Shown one piece after another: positions 29,060 to 37,703 of a DNA stretch of 64,000 nucleotides (position 1 is its first letter; every line of letters begins with the position of its first letter). The stretch is taken from the IMG/VR virus record IMGVR_UViG_3300008262_000231, positions 13,248 through 77,247 of that record; one strand, written 5' to 3'. A model generated the notes under the pieces. It ran no database searches, was not told the DNA's origin, and was given only the letters and a program-made list of their open reading frames with translations. A program made the position numbers and the translations under genes. The DNA comes from a virus.

Positions 29060-30970
29060 ATGTATTACTATGAAGGAAATGATCCGAGTAACGGAACCAC
29101 AGCAGGTGAATTCATTGTAGGATCTCCGCAAGTTCAGCAAGTTCTTGCGGACAGAGCTGGATCTATTGTCAATAGATATAGTAATATAGGAGCAGATAAT
29201 CCGGCAAAAACATACCCATTACCCCGTTCATTATTTTATGATGTTGCAAAGCTGGATCCAAATGTCAAGGAAGCTGAGAAATATGGACTTTTTATGTTCT
29301 ATTCGTTTGGCTCAGGAGAAGGAAATGCATATTTGGATCAATATTATCTTTCAGAAAGATCCGAATATAATAGAAAAATATCAACCCCAGAGTCAAAAAA
29401 TCCCACTGCTTATCAGCTGGTAAGAGACACCGCAGGGTATAGCCCTTTACTTCTGGCCAGCGGTGATACTATTCCAGGAAGTAGTGCGATTAAAGGAGGG
29501 GTTCATGCTCCTTATTATTGGAAAGATTTTATCTATTGTAAATATTACGGAACTATACCAAATAACAGACTGATAACACTAAGAAGATTTTCTTCCCCTG
29601 TATTAGATAATTTTTCCGTACCCAAAGGTTTACAGACCCCGGAAAATATAAAGAAGGGAGTTGGAATGCCAGTTGCTCAGGCAATTACTTGGTTCGGGGG
29701 AAAAAGCGGAAACACGTTAAATAGTTTAATAGGATTTAGCTCGGGTCTAACGTGGACCAGCAAAAACATAAGCGAAGAAAGAATTCAGCAAGCCTTCGGA
29801 GATGGTCTTTTGAATTCTGCTGCTTTCGAGACTCTCCAGAATTTAGCATCCAGTTTTTCAGGTGAAGGAGATCCTAAAGGAGATTTTAGCCAAGATAAAA
29901 AAGATGCAGCTGATGCTATTGCAAATGCTCTTAGCCCGGAGGGAGATGAATTGACTAGAAGTAAATATTTTAGATCTTTCTACGATGTGGCAAAAGGAAG
30001 TGATGCAGGGAGATTGGGGCTTCTAAGTGAAAGAATCTGGGTCCCCGTAGACGTAATAAAAGAAACCCAGATAAGAGATTTTGGACTCTCATTTACATGG
30101 GGTGATTTAGTTCTTAAATTTTCGTACGACTTAACATCGGTTGGAGAGATTAACAGTAAGGCTGCATTATTTGACATAATGGGAAATCTTCTCTCTATAG
30201 GAACAAATTACGGTAACTTCTTAGTACCTTACATAAAATATGAATCTGAATATTCTGCTTTAACCTTTCCCGGGGGAGACGAAGGAGCTAAATTGTATTT
30301 TACCGATCCAGAGCGTTTTGTTATTGAAAATATAAGTAAGATGTTTGTCCAGGATAAGCCTTCGGGAAAAGTTATCGGGAATACTACCATAGATCAAGGG
30401 TCATTAGACACTTTTAACCAGGACATTAAAAATTTGCAGAAATCAATAACCGACGGAACCGCTATAGATACTGCGGTTGCTCAAAGAGTATTTAAAGGGA
30501 TAAAATCCCAATTAGCAGAAAAAGCATCAGAAAAATGGCAAGCCCCATTATCTTTGTATACAGGAGCTCCTATAGGAGAATGGCATGTTGTTATAGGAAA
30601 TCCATATAATCCTATAGCAATGATAGGAAATCTAATTTGCACTGACATCACAGTTAATTTCGGCGATGCCTTAGGCCCAGATGATTTCCCAACAACTCTC
30701 GAAGCATCGATAACTCTAGCACATGGAAGACCTAGGGAAAGAGGGGAAATAGAAAGTATATTTAATCAGGGTGATGGAAGGCTATATCAAACTGTACAAA
30801 GTACTTCTTCCAATGCTCAGACCTATAATACCATTGTCGATATTAACGGTAATGTACTTACTAACGAGAATCTTAATAATCTCTGGGGATCGGATGATAA
30901 CGGAGGAGTTGTAGGAAGTAATGCCCCTGTCACTACCGGAAATATTTTTGATCAAGATGTAAATGTTTAA
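29060..30970 (+). CDS. baseplate/tail structural protein
   Basis: A 636-residue virion protein heading the baseplate block. Blocks that look structural and conserved: YGTIPNNRLITLRRFSSPVL (about 172-191), PVAQAITWFGGKSGNTLNSL (about 210-229), and near the C-terminus GEWHVVIGNPYNPIAMIGNL followed by LGPDDFPTTLEASITLAHGR and PRERGEIESIFNQGDGRLYQ. The GNPxxPI...LGPDDFPTxL...RPRxxxxIExxFNxGxGR pattern is seen in phage baseplate-hub or tube-initiator proteins of large myoviruses, as I recall. No enzymatic motif. The precise T4 counterpart (gp48 or gp54) is not certain. Confidence 0.75.
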   Translation: MYYYEGNDPSNGTTAGEFIVGSPQVQQVLADRAGSIVNRYSNIGADNPAKTYPLPRSLFYDVAKLDPNVKEAEKYGLFMFYSFGSGEGNAYLDQYYLSERSEYNRKISTPESKNPTAYQLVRDTAGYSPLLLASGDTIPGSSAIKGGVHAPYYWKDFIYCKYYGTIPNNRLITLRRFSSPVLDNFSVPKGLQTPENIKKGVGMPVAQAITWFGGKSGNTLNSLIGFSSGLTWTSKNISEERIQQAFGDGLLNSAAFETLQNLASSFSGEGDPKGDFSQDKKDAADAIANALSPEGDELTRSKYFRSFYDVAKGSDAGRLGLLSERIWVPVDVIKETQIRDFGLSFTWGDLVLKFSYDLTSVGEINSKAALFDIMGNLLSIGTNYGNFLVPYIKYESEYSALTFPGGDEGAKLYFTDPERFVIENISKMFVQDKPSGKVIGNTTIDQGSLDTFNQDIKNLQKSITDGTAIDTAVAQRVFKGIKSQLAEKASEKWQAPLSLYTGAPIGEWHVVIGNPYNPIAMIGNLICTDITVNFGDALGPDDFPTTLEASITLAHGRPRERGEIESIFNQGDGRLYQTVQSTSSNAQTYNTIVDINGNVLTNENLNNLWGSDDNGGVVGSNAPVTTGNIFDQDVNV

Positions 30971-30981
30971 TTTTTTAGGAT

Positions 30982-31566
30982 ATGTTAAATATAGATACTT
31001 TATCAGTAAATAAAAGGGTATTCAATCCCGATCTAGAACAACAAGCAAAATCTTTCGGAATATGGGATTTGACACAGTCCTCTGTAAATTACCAAATCGG
31101 ATTCTTAAACTCTAGAAAGATATTCACTGTTACCTCAGATTTAACCATGAGGCCAGATCTTATTTCTCTCTATCAAACAGGGGATTCACAGTATTGTGGA
31201 TCCATAATGAAAATTAATAATATATCTAATCCTTTTTCTATAGAAGAAGGAAGAAAATTATTTATACTCAGTCCTGAAATGATAAGGAGAACTTACGACA
31301 AGAAAAAAGAAGAAATATCTTCCCAATCGACATCTAAAGAAAATAAACCATTGGACGATCTGAAGAAAGCTCAGGAAGATAAAATGTTTAAAGTTAGTCC
31401 AGGAAGAAAAAATTTCTTGGATAAAAATGTAAAAAATAAGCCAGCATTGATACTTCCTCCTAACGTAGCACAGCCGGGAGACCGAAAATTCGTAAGAAAA
31501 GGAGATGTTTTCACTTTTGCCCCAGATGCAGGAAAAGGGGGATTTAATAAGCCATTAAAGAAATAA
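30982..31566 (+). CDS. gp53-like baseplate wedge protein with LysM-like region
   Basis: A 194-residue protein. Residues about 50-90 read TVTSDLTMRPDLISLYQTGD, then CGSIMKINNISNPFSIEEGR, KLFI. This is the pattern of T4 gp53-type wedge proteins, which contain a LysM-like fold (RPDLISxxxYG...KxNxISNPFSIxxGxxL). The C-terminal third is a charged, Pro/Lys-rich linker (KVSPGRKNFLDKNVKNKPAL). It is directly upstream of the hub protein with 1 nt between them. The sequence agrees with a role in joining wedges at the baseplate. Confidence 0.78.
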   Translation: MLNIDTLSVNKRVFNPDLEQQAKSFGIWDLTQSSVNYQIGFLNSRKIFTVTSDLTMRPDLISLYQTGDSQYCGSIMKINNISNPFSIEEGRKLFILSPEMIRRTYDKKKEEISSQSTSKENKPLDDLKKAQEDKMFKVSPGRKNFLDKNVKNKPALILPPNVAQPGDRKFVRKGDVFTFAPDAGKGGFNKPLKK

Positions 31567-31567
31567 A

Positions 31568-33085
31568 GTGAAGGAAACTAAAATAAATCAGATATCTCTG
31601 AATAATATAAAATTAGATCAGCAATTTTTAGTTTCAGAAGGTAATGACCCGAATGATAAAAAAACTAACGCTGGTCAAAGAACTGGGGTAGAAACTCCCT
31701 TTATAACTATAAATGCTTATCCGGTTAACCAGTACTTAACTTCTTTTAATCTAGATCTTAATGGGTTTTTACCGGTATTGAATTTTTCTTTCTTTAGTGG
31801 AAATGACACTTTTATCTCGATAAATTACCCTAAGGACGGGGATGTAGTTTCCCTCTATATTTCTTCTCCCGAGGGATATTATAAGCCAATAAGAATGGAC
31901 TTTAATATTTTGAATGTTAAAAGTAGCGTTTCCAGCAGGTATTCAGAAAGCGGAAGAGCTCCGGATCCTGATGGTAATCAACTAAGATTCTCTATCATGG
32001 CTGAATGCAGAATACCTTCTCTTTATACCCCGGTAATAAAGTCTTTTAGAAATAAAAGTTCATACCAAACTCTTCTTGAAGTTTCCCAGGATTTAGATCT
32101 AGGATTTTCTACTAATGAATCCTCTACCGAAGATCAAATGACTTGGATATGCCCAAATTATTCATATTATGATTTTATTCAAGAGGTATGTTTAAGATCC
32201 TATAAAGATGATGAATATAGTTTTTTTGATTGCTGGATAGATCCGTATTATAATTTAAATTTTATAAATCTGGGATCCCAATTTTCATACGAAGGAATCA
32301 TACAGGAAGAAGTTGTATATGCAGAAGCATACTACTCCAATGATAATTACAAGCCAGATGCTAGCCTAAGTGGAAGTTTTTCTCCTACTATAAAAAAATC
32401 ATATCTTGTACTTAAAAATATATCAGATAAGGATACCTATCCTTTTTCGATAAACGGATATACTTTAATTTCTAATGCAGGTACTAACGTCAATAAAACA
32501 GGTTATATAGTTAATATTGGGTTTTATGATGAAAATTTAGAGGAGGATTCCCCAGAAAATAAGTATATCAATTATGATATAGAATCCCTAACAGGATCAG
32601 ATATATTTAGTGGAAAAATACTCCAAAAAGGTAGGGGTAGAGATGATGAATATAAAAGAGAGAAAAGAAGAGAATGGCTAGGTATATTAAATACTAAAGA
32701 CGAAACCGGGGGAGTTCATATAAATTATTTACATTCAAAATACCAGAATTTAATAAATTATAACGACTGTACTAAATTTTCTCTTAAAGTAGAATTGGAT
32801 GGATATTTTCCGGGGTACTATAAAGGACAAATTATTCCCGTTATGATAGAAGTAGCAAAATCCAGTCTAAGAGGAGAAAATACAGGGAATACCCCGCCAG
32901 GGGAAAAAAATACTTCAGGGGATAGAAAAATAGATAATTTTCTATCGGGTAATTACGTAGTTATGGGTATAGAAATATCATGGAGTAATCAAGGGTTTAA
33001 ACAAATACTTTATCTTTCTAAAAGAAACTGGGTAGTTAACAGAGCAGGAAATCTTCCTAAAGCATACCCTTTCGTTTTGGAATAA
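31568..33085 (+). CDS. baseplate hub protein (gp27-like)
   Basis: A 505-residue protein. GTG at 31568 is used because no in-frame ATG exists for about 110 residues and the previous stop is 1 nt away. Key blocks: PFITINAYPVNQYLTSFNLD, LEVSQDLDLGFSTNESSTED, QMTWICPNYSYYDFIQEVCL, SFFDCWIDPYYNLNFINLGS. The pattern D-x-GFxTN...DxMTW...FIxxVxxRxY...SFFDxWID...NLNFxNL is typical of phage hub/late-control-type proteins that form the ring holding the spike. The C-terminus contains KVELDGYFPGYYKGQIIPVM. It functions with the spike protein at 35567. Confidence 0.82.
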   Translation: MKETKINQISLNNIKLDQQFLVSEGNDPNDKKTNAGQRTGVETPFITINAYPVNQYLTSFNLDLNGFLPVLNFSFFSGNDTFISINYPKDGDVVSLYISSPEGYYKPIRMDFNILNVKSSVSSRYSESGRAPDPDGNQLRFSIMAECRIPSLYTPVIKSFRNKSSYQTLLEVSQDLDLGFSTNESSTEDQMTWICPNYSYYDFIQEVCLRSYKDDEYSFFDCWIDPYYNLNFINLGSQFSYEGIIQEEVVYAEAYYSNDNYKPDASLSGSFSPTIKKSYLVLKNISDKDTYPFSINGYTLISNAGTNVNKTGYIVNIGFYDENLEEDSPENKYINYDIESLTGSDIFSGKILQKGRGRDDEYKREKRREWLGILNTKDETGGVHINYLHSKYQNLINYNDCTKFSLKVELDGYFPGYYKGQIIPVMIEVAKSSLRGENTGNTPPGEKNTSGDRKIDNFLSGNYVVMGIEISWSNQGFKQILYLSKRNWVVNRAGNLPKAYPFVLE

Positions 33086-33116
33086 ATCCGATTTCGGATA
33101 AATAGAATAAAAGACT

Positions 33117-35567
33117 ATGAGTTTCGGGTTTGCAGGCGCTACGGATAGAGATAGATATAGGTTTTTAAGTGGATTTAAGCTTAATGACCAGGGAAAAAAT
33201 GAAGACCCTACGTATCTAGGATTCTCTATAGATTTTGATTTTGGTGTACTAGGAATAGATCAAGAATACGGAATTCCAATAAGTCCACTATTTAAAGAAG
33301 GAAGCTATTATAACGATACGAATTTAAATATATTCGGTCAATATGATTACGAGGGAAGAGGAAAAACCCCAAAAGATGTTCTTTTTTATTCTGCCCAAAC
33401 CTATCTAGAGAATAGGGAAGTTGCGGTGACTAATAATGATTTTCCGGAAGCCGGGGGAAAAAGATCCCAAATGATTAAGCAATTTAAAATCCTTCTTAGG
33501 GATATAACTAAAAATCAACCCTGGTTTTTTCAATCTTTAGAAGGAGCAGATTCCTTATATAAGGTTGCAAGAGGAGGATATCAGGATGAAGATAAAGAAT
33601 CTGATTTTAATGCATCAAGATCAGCAACTATAACAATAAGCACTTTAGAATCATTAAATCTTAGAATTACTGCATTAGCGGACCTTTACAATCACGCTAC
33701 CTTCGATTTCATAAATATGAGAGAAACTATTCCTAAAAATCTTAGGAGATTTAGGATGTATATTTATGTTACCGATTTAAGAAATTTCTTTAAGACCAAT
33801 CGTCTTATAAATTCTTCTACTACATTAACAACGATAGCAAATACAGCTAACCTTATAGGATCTGGAATAAATCCCGGGAATAGTTTATCGGGAAGTACAT
33901 TGGATAGTACCGGTAATTTTCCGGACGACACTGGTGCCCAAGGAGGAGCTTTCGGTAATGTTGTTGGTGATATAGCTAGATCCGAAGGTCTTACTAATCA
34001 GCAGGACCAATCCGGGATTAAACCTATAATCCTAATAGAATGTAGTAATTGTGAATTTGATTTTAATGAGACATCTCCTATATCCGCTAATATTAATGCG
34101 GGAACAGATTCTGGGGACCCACTAGGACAAAGTTTTAAAATACACGTAGGGAGAGTAAGAATAAGAAGTCAATATCCTAATATAAGAATGGATAAAAATC
34201 CTCTGATTATTTCCGATGATGTCTTCACTAACAAAAGCTCAGTTCAGAAGTATCAGGGAGATCCTTCGGGAAGAACTGTTCTAGGTGTAGAAATACCTAA
34301 TGGTCCAGCTGCAGATCTTTTAGAACAGGGAGCAAATCTGGGAACTAATTTTGTAGGTAATACGGTGAATAATCTTTACGATAGAGGGGTTCAGTTAGTA
34401 GCAAATGAACTCAGCGGAGCAGATCAGTTATTACTTGGGAACATCTATTCTTTTAATCCCTCCGAAGTTATGAAAGCTTTATCTGGGGATTTTTCAAACG
34501 TGGGTCTGAATTTTAACGAAAATTTAGGATTAGATTTTTCAAATCCCCTCTCAGGAGCATCTTCTGCTATTAAAAACGGATTACCAAATCCTCAAACGAT
34601 GGGACAAGGTGGGCCTCCCCAGAATAACTATTCCCCCGGGGATCTAGGAGGAGAGGGAATAGATTCTTATACAGGAGTACCGGGACAAGATCTAGGTGTT
34701 ACCCCTCCAGGGTCTCCAACAATAGGAAGAGTCTATCCCATATTAAAACCGGAAGATTCATATCCTACTGTTCCTGGATCAGATCTAGGAGTTCCGGGGA
34801 GAGCTTACAAAGGGCCAGAAGGTGATGCTTATTCTACTGTTCCTGGATCTGATTTAGGTGTTCCCCAAAGAGCTTATCCGAACCCTTCAGGGGATGCATA
34901 TCTTAATGTACCCGGATCTGATTTAGGTGTTCCCCAGAGGGTTTACCCGGATCCTTCCGGAGATGTATACGATAATGTACCGGGATCCGATTTAGGTGTT
35001 CCTGACAGAGTTTATCCACAGGTAACTGATGATTTCTATCCAGATGTTCCTGGAGTTGATCTAGGAGCTCCTGATAGGGTTTATCCTCAGATTAACGATG
35101 ATGTTTATCTAAAAGTTCCGGGACAGGATTTAGGAGTTCCCGATAGAGCATATCCTATAGTAAACGATGATGCATACCCAGACGTTCCGGGATCGGATCT
35201 TGGTTTACCTGGAAGGAGATACGAAGGAGTTAATGAAAATGTTTATTCCGGTGCTTCTACAGAATCCAATCAATTAAAATCCCCGGAAAGAATCTATACG
35301 GAAGAACCAATTAAGAAAGTAAATTTGAGGGAGGATGTATATGAGGATACAAATAAAAATTTAACAGAATTTTCGTCCAAACCTGCTCCGGTTTATCCTA
35401 AAGGAGATACTAAGTATTTTAGAGGGACTTTAGGAGATTTATATCCTCCAACACAAGAAGATTTTAATCCGGATGAGCCAGGAAATCTAGGAAACTTAAA
35501 AGTAGAAGGATCATATAATATAAGTCTAGGAGGTAAAAACCCAGATCGTACCAAATTTAATTCTTAA
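33117..35567 (+). CDS. virion protein with 23-residue tandem repeats
   Basis: An 816-residue structural protein. Residues 1-260 resemble a globular tail/baseplate domain (FGFAGATDRDRYRFLSGFKL..., LRRFRMYIYVTDLRNFF) and include an IECSNCEFDFNETSPISANI block seen in hub-associated proteins. From about residue 515 to 710 is a repeat region, each unit matching Y-x-x-VPGSDLGVP-x-R-x-YP-x(4)-D-x; seven regular units of 23 residues plus a degenerate leading unit. The C-terminal 110 residues are acidic. The repeats look like an extended, flexible arm. It overlaps the spike gene by one base (TAATG). A GATAAATA variant lies near 33097. Confidence 0.8.
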   Translation: MSFGFAGATDRDRYRFLSGFKLNDQGKNEDPTYLGFSIDFDFGVLGIDQEYGIPISPLFKEGSYYNDTNLNIFGQYDYEGRGKTPKDVLFYSAQTYLENREVAVTNNDFPEAGGKRSQMIKQFKILLRDITKNQPWFFQSLEGADSLYKVARGGYQDEDKESDFNASRSATITISTLESLNLRITALADLYNHATFDFINMRETIPKNLRRFRMYIYVTDLRNFFKTNRLINSSTTLTTIANTANLIGSGINPGNSLSGSTLDSTGNFPDDTGAQGGAFGNVVGDIARSEGLTNQQDQSGIKPIILIECSNCEFDFNETSPISANINAGTDSGDPLGQSFKIHVGRVRIRSQYPNIRMDKNPLIISDDVFTNKSSVQKYQGDPSGRTVLGVEIPNGPAADLLEQGANLGTNFVGNTVNNLYDRGVQLVANELSGADQLLLGNIYSFNPSEVMKALSGDFSNVGLNFNENLGLDFSNPLSGASSAIKNGLPNPQTMGQGGPPQNNYSPGDLGGEGIDSYTGVPGQDLGVTPPGSPTIGRVYPILKPEDSYPTVPGSDLGVPGRAYKGPEGDAYSTVPGSDLGVPQRAYPNPSGDAYLNVPGSDLGVPQRVYPDPSGDVYDNVPGSDLGVPDRVYPQVTDDFYPDVPGVDLGAPDRVYPQINDDVYLKVPGQDLGVPDRAYPIVNDDAYPDVPGSDLGLPGRRYEGVNENVYSGASTESNQLKSPERIYTEEPIKKVNLREDVYEDTNKNLTEFSSKPAPVYPKGDTKYFRGTLGDLYPPTQEDFNPDEPGNLGNLKVEGSYNISLGGKNPDRTKFNS
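34761..35243 (+). repeat. seven tandem 69-bp coding repeats
   Basis: Units start at 34761, 34830, 34899, 34968, 35037, 35106 and 35175. Each encodes a 23-residue unit around VPGSDLGVP-x-R-x-YP. DNA identity is moderate with drifted third positions, so the array is old and kept by selection on protein. Confidence 0.9.
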
Positions 35568-36247
35568 TGCCATCTAATAAGTCATATTTAGGAGTTGTAG
35601 TCGATATAGCAGATCCTTTAAAACAAGGAAGAGCCAGAGTTAGGGTTTTTGGGATATTTGACGGTATTCCAGTTGAAGATTTACCCTGGGCAGAACCGGG
35701 AACCGCATGCGAGTACTTCGGAGGAGGCGGAGGCGGAGGAGCAGTTAGCGTTCCCCGGGTAGGAGCCGTAGTTTATTGTTCTTTCGAGGGGGAAAATTAT
35801 TATAAATTGTATTTTGATACGATAAAAGAATTTTGTCCTGAGCTTGTCGAGGAGATGAAAGAAGAAAATTCTTATGAGGGATTTCATTCTATAATATATG
35901 ATACCGAAGCTGAGCCTGGAGCTTTAAAACTATTTTATAGTCGAAAAAAAGGTTTAGTATTTGAATTAGGAGATTCTAAAGTCCAATTAGATACTCAGAA
36001 TGGAGGAGAGCTTAGAGTAGTTATAAAAATGGGAGATGACGAGATAAGAATGGAAAATAAAAAAGTTATAATAAATTCCAATAATATAGAATTAGGAGAA
36101 GCTGCCGTCGAAAAAATAATAAAGGGAAGTACCTTTCTTACCCTCTTCAATTCTCACACCCACCCTACCCCCGTGGGACCTTCAGGAACTCCTATACCAA
36201 CTATGGTCGATAATATACACTTAAGTCAGATATCAAAAACTAAATAA
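35567..36247 (+). CDS. baseplate spike protein (gp5-like OB fold, no lysozyme)
   Basis: A 226-residue central spike. The N-terminal OB-fold reads SYLGVVVDIADPLKQGRARV, RVFGIFDGIPVEDLPWAEPG, then VGAVVYCSFEGENYYKLYF. The middle contains beta strands typical of the spike helix (VQLDTQNGGELRVVIKMGDD, IRMENKKVIINSNNIELG). The C-terminus SHTHPTPVGPSGTPIPTM is a common tip element in phage spikes. Unlike T4 gp5 (575 residues), no lysozyme domain is present, so this spike punctures the outer membrane but brings no wall-cutting activity. A run of eight Gly codons (about 50-57) sits in the OB-fold loop. It follows the repeat protein with a one-base overlap. Confidence 0.86.
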   Translation: MPSNKSYLGVVVDIADPLKQGRARVRVFGIFDGIPVEDLPWAEPGTACEYFGGGGGGGAVSVPRVGAVVYCSFEGENYYKLYFDTIKEFCPELVEEMKEENSYEGFHSIIYDTEAEPGALKLFYSRKKGLVFELGDSKVQLDTQNGGELRVVIKMGDDEIRMENKKVIINSNNIELGEAAVEKIIKGSTFLTLFNSHTHPTPVGPSGTPIPTMVDNIHLSQISKTK

Positions 36248-36248
36248 T

Positions 36249-37679
36249 ATGCCAGCTAACTGGGGAGGGTTCATAAAAGATTTATCTAGCTATCTTTCTG
36301 ATAAAAAAGAAAAAACTTCTCAGGAGACCGCTGACAAAATAATAGATTTATATATAGAAGCTCTTGGAAATAAAGCACAACCTCTCCCTGGAACATCTCT
36401 ATTCAATCCCAATGATCCTAAAGTTTTATCCGGAAAGGTAGCTCTAAAACAGGCTTTTGGTAAAGCCATGGAAATGCTACAAAAGGATCCAGATCAACAA
36501 AAATTAACTTTTGATAAAAAGAAGAAAGATACGAATTTTGTGGATCCTGAAAATCTTGAAAATATACAAAAAATTCCTCCTTCCCCTTCATCTTCCGGAG
36601 AATCCATTGAATTTCCAGAAATTGACGAAAAATATCTAGACGAGATTATAAATAATTCCACCGAAATTTTTGTTATAAAACAAAAAGACGGTAAAAAATC
36701 AAATAAGGTATTTGATTATAAGACAAAAGTAGATCTAGCAGCTTATAATGGATACGGAATACCCCTTTCTTTATTTGGAAATACCATAAGCGAAGTTATA
36801 TCTACTCTTTCTTCTTATGGATATTTACCGGGATTGCTTAAGTTAATTTCTTATAGGAATCCTGGATATGATCTAGTTCCGTATATAAACATAAAAGGGG
36901 TAAATACCAGCCACGGGGAACTAATAAAGTATTTTATCGACATGTACGGAAGAGGTGGTCCATATAGACAAATCGGAGATGCTTATAAAAGCGTAACGGG
37001 AGCAGCAGAAGAGAATTTAACTCCTACTATACAATCCGAACTTGGAATTATTATAAAACTTTATAGCGAATTTGGATTAAAGAAATGGGCAGAGATAGCT
37101 AAACCTTATATAGAAAAAACAGCTAAGGATAAAGCTATAGAAGAAATAAAAAAATCTGAAAATTTAAAAGAGGGAGAAAAAATAGAGGGATCCGAAACCA
37201 TATTGGATAAATCTATAGATCAGATATCTTCCTTTCTTTCAATAAGCCCTGAAAAAGATCCATATATGATTATGGGAAATGCCCTTGTTCTATTCTGGAC
37301 GACTATAGGAGTATCTTCCCCTACACTATTTACCGGTCCTTTAGGGGTTCCCCCCTCCACAATAACAGTTCCTAATACATATCAGATAGTTTTTCCGGGG
37401 ATTCCCTTTACAGTAGCAAAGGGACTAAAAATAGCTTTCAATGTTGGTGCAAATCCTAAATTTATACCAGATATCCCATTTGATCTTTTTCAGAAAAATA
37501 AAGAATTAGCAATGAATAAAATAGAAGAGATAGGAAAATTATCTTCTAAGGCAACAGCTTCTGCTTTAGCTTCTGTTTTTGCAGGACACCTATTAACTGT
37601 TAAATTTTTATATTTTGGACAGATCCCATCAGCTCCGAGCCCTATACCTGCACCTTCTTTCGTTTATGCAGTTTATTAA
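36249..37679 (+). CDS. virion protein with Gly/Pro-rich hydrophobic C-terminus
   Basis: A 476-residue protein next to the spike gene (1 nt apart). It is mainly helical with acidic and Lys-rich linkers (KKDTNFVDPENLENIQKIPP, SPSSSGES). Around residue 165-230 it is rich in G, Y and L (NGYGIPLSLFGNTISEVIST). Residues 340-476 are hydrophobic (ALVLFWTTIGVSSPTLFTGP, KGLKIAFNVGANPKFIPDIP, ASALASVFAGHLL), hinting at a membrane-interacting or buried region. No recognised family. The position suggests a baseplate or tail-tube associated protein that might contact the inner membrane during DNA delivery. Confidence 0.68.
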   Translation: MPANWGGFIKDLSSYLSDKKEKTSQETADKIIDLYIEALGNKAQPLPGTSLFNPNDPKVLSGKVALKQAFGKAMEMLQKDPDQQKLTFDKKKKDTNFVDPENLENIQKIPPSPSSSGESIEFPEIDEKYLDEIINNSTEIFVIKQKDGKKSNKVFDYKTKVDLAAYNGYGIPLSLFGNTISEVISTLSSYGYLPGLLKLISYRNPGYDLVPYINIKGVNTSHGELIKYFIDMYGRGGPYRQIGDAYKSVTGAAEENLTPTIQSELGIIIKLYSEFGLKKWAEIAKPYIEKTAKDKAIEEIKKSENLKEGEKIEGSETILDKSIDQISSFLSISPEKDPYMIMGNALVLFWTTIGVSSPTLFTGPLGVPPSTITVPNTYQIVFPGIPFTVAKGLKIAFNVGANPKFIPDIPFDLFQKNKELAMNKIEEIGKLSSKATASALASVFAGHLLTVKFLYFGQIPSAPSPIPAPSFVYAVY

Positions 37680-37690
37680 TTTTTTTCGAA

Positions 37691-37698
37691 GATATATA
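37691..37698 (+). promoter_or_regulatory. putative late promoter motif GATATATA
   Basis: GATATATA 5 nt before the ATG at 37704; a short-leader case. Confidence 0.55.
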
Positions 37699-37703
37699 GT
37701 TAA

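Noticed and set aside
33097-33105. GATAAATA before 33117 as a late promoter
   Set aside because: A one-base variant without enough parallel cases, inside a continuous structural operon; too weak to list as a feature.
34761-35243. CRISPR-like regular repeats
   Set aside because: Units are contiguous, in frame and coding, with no spacers.
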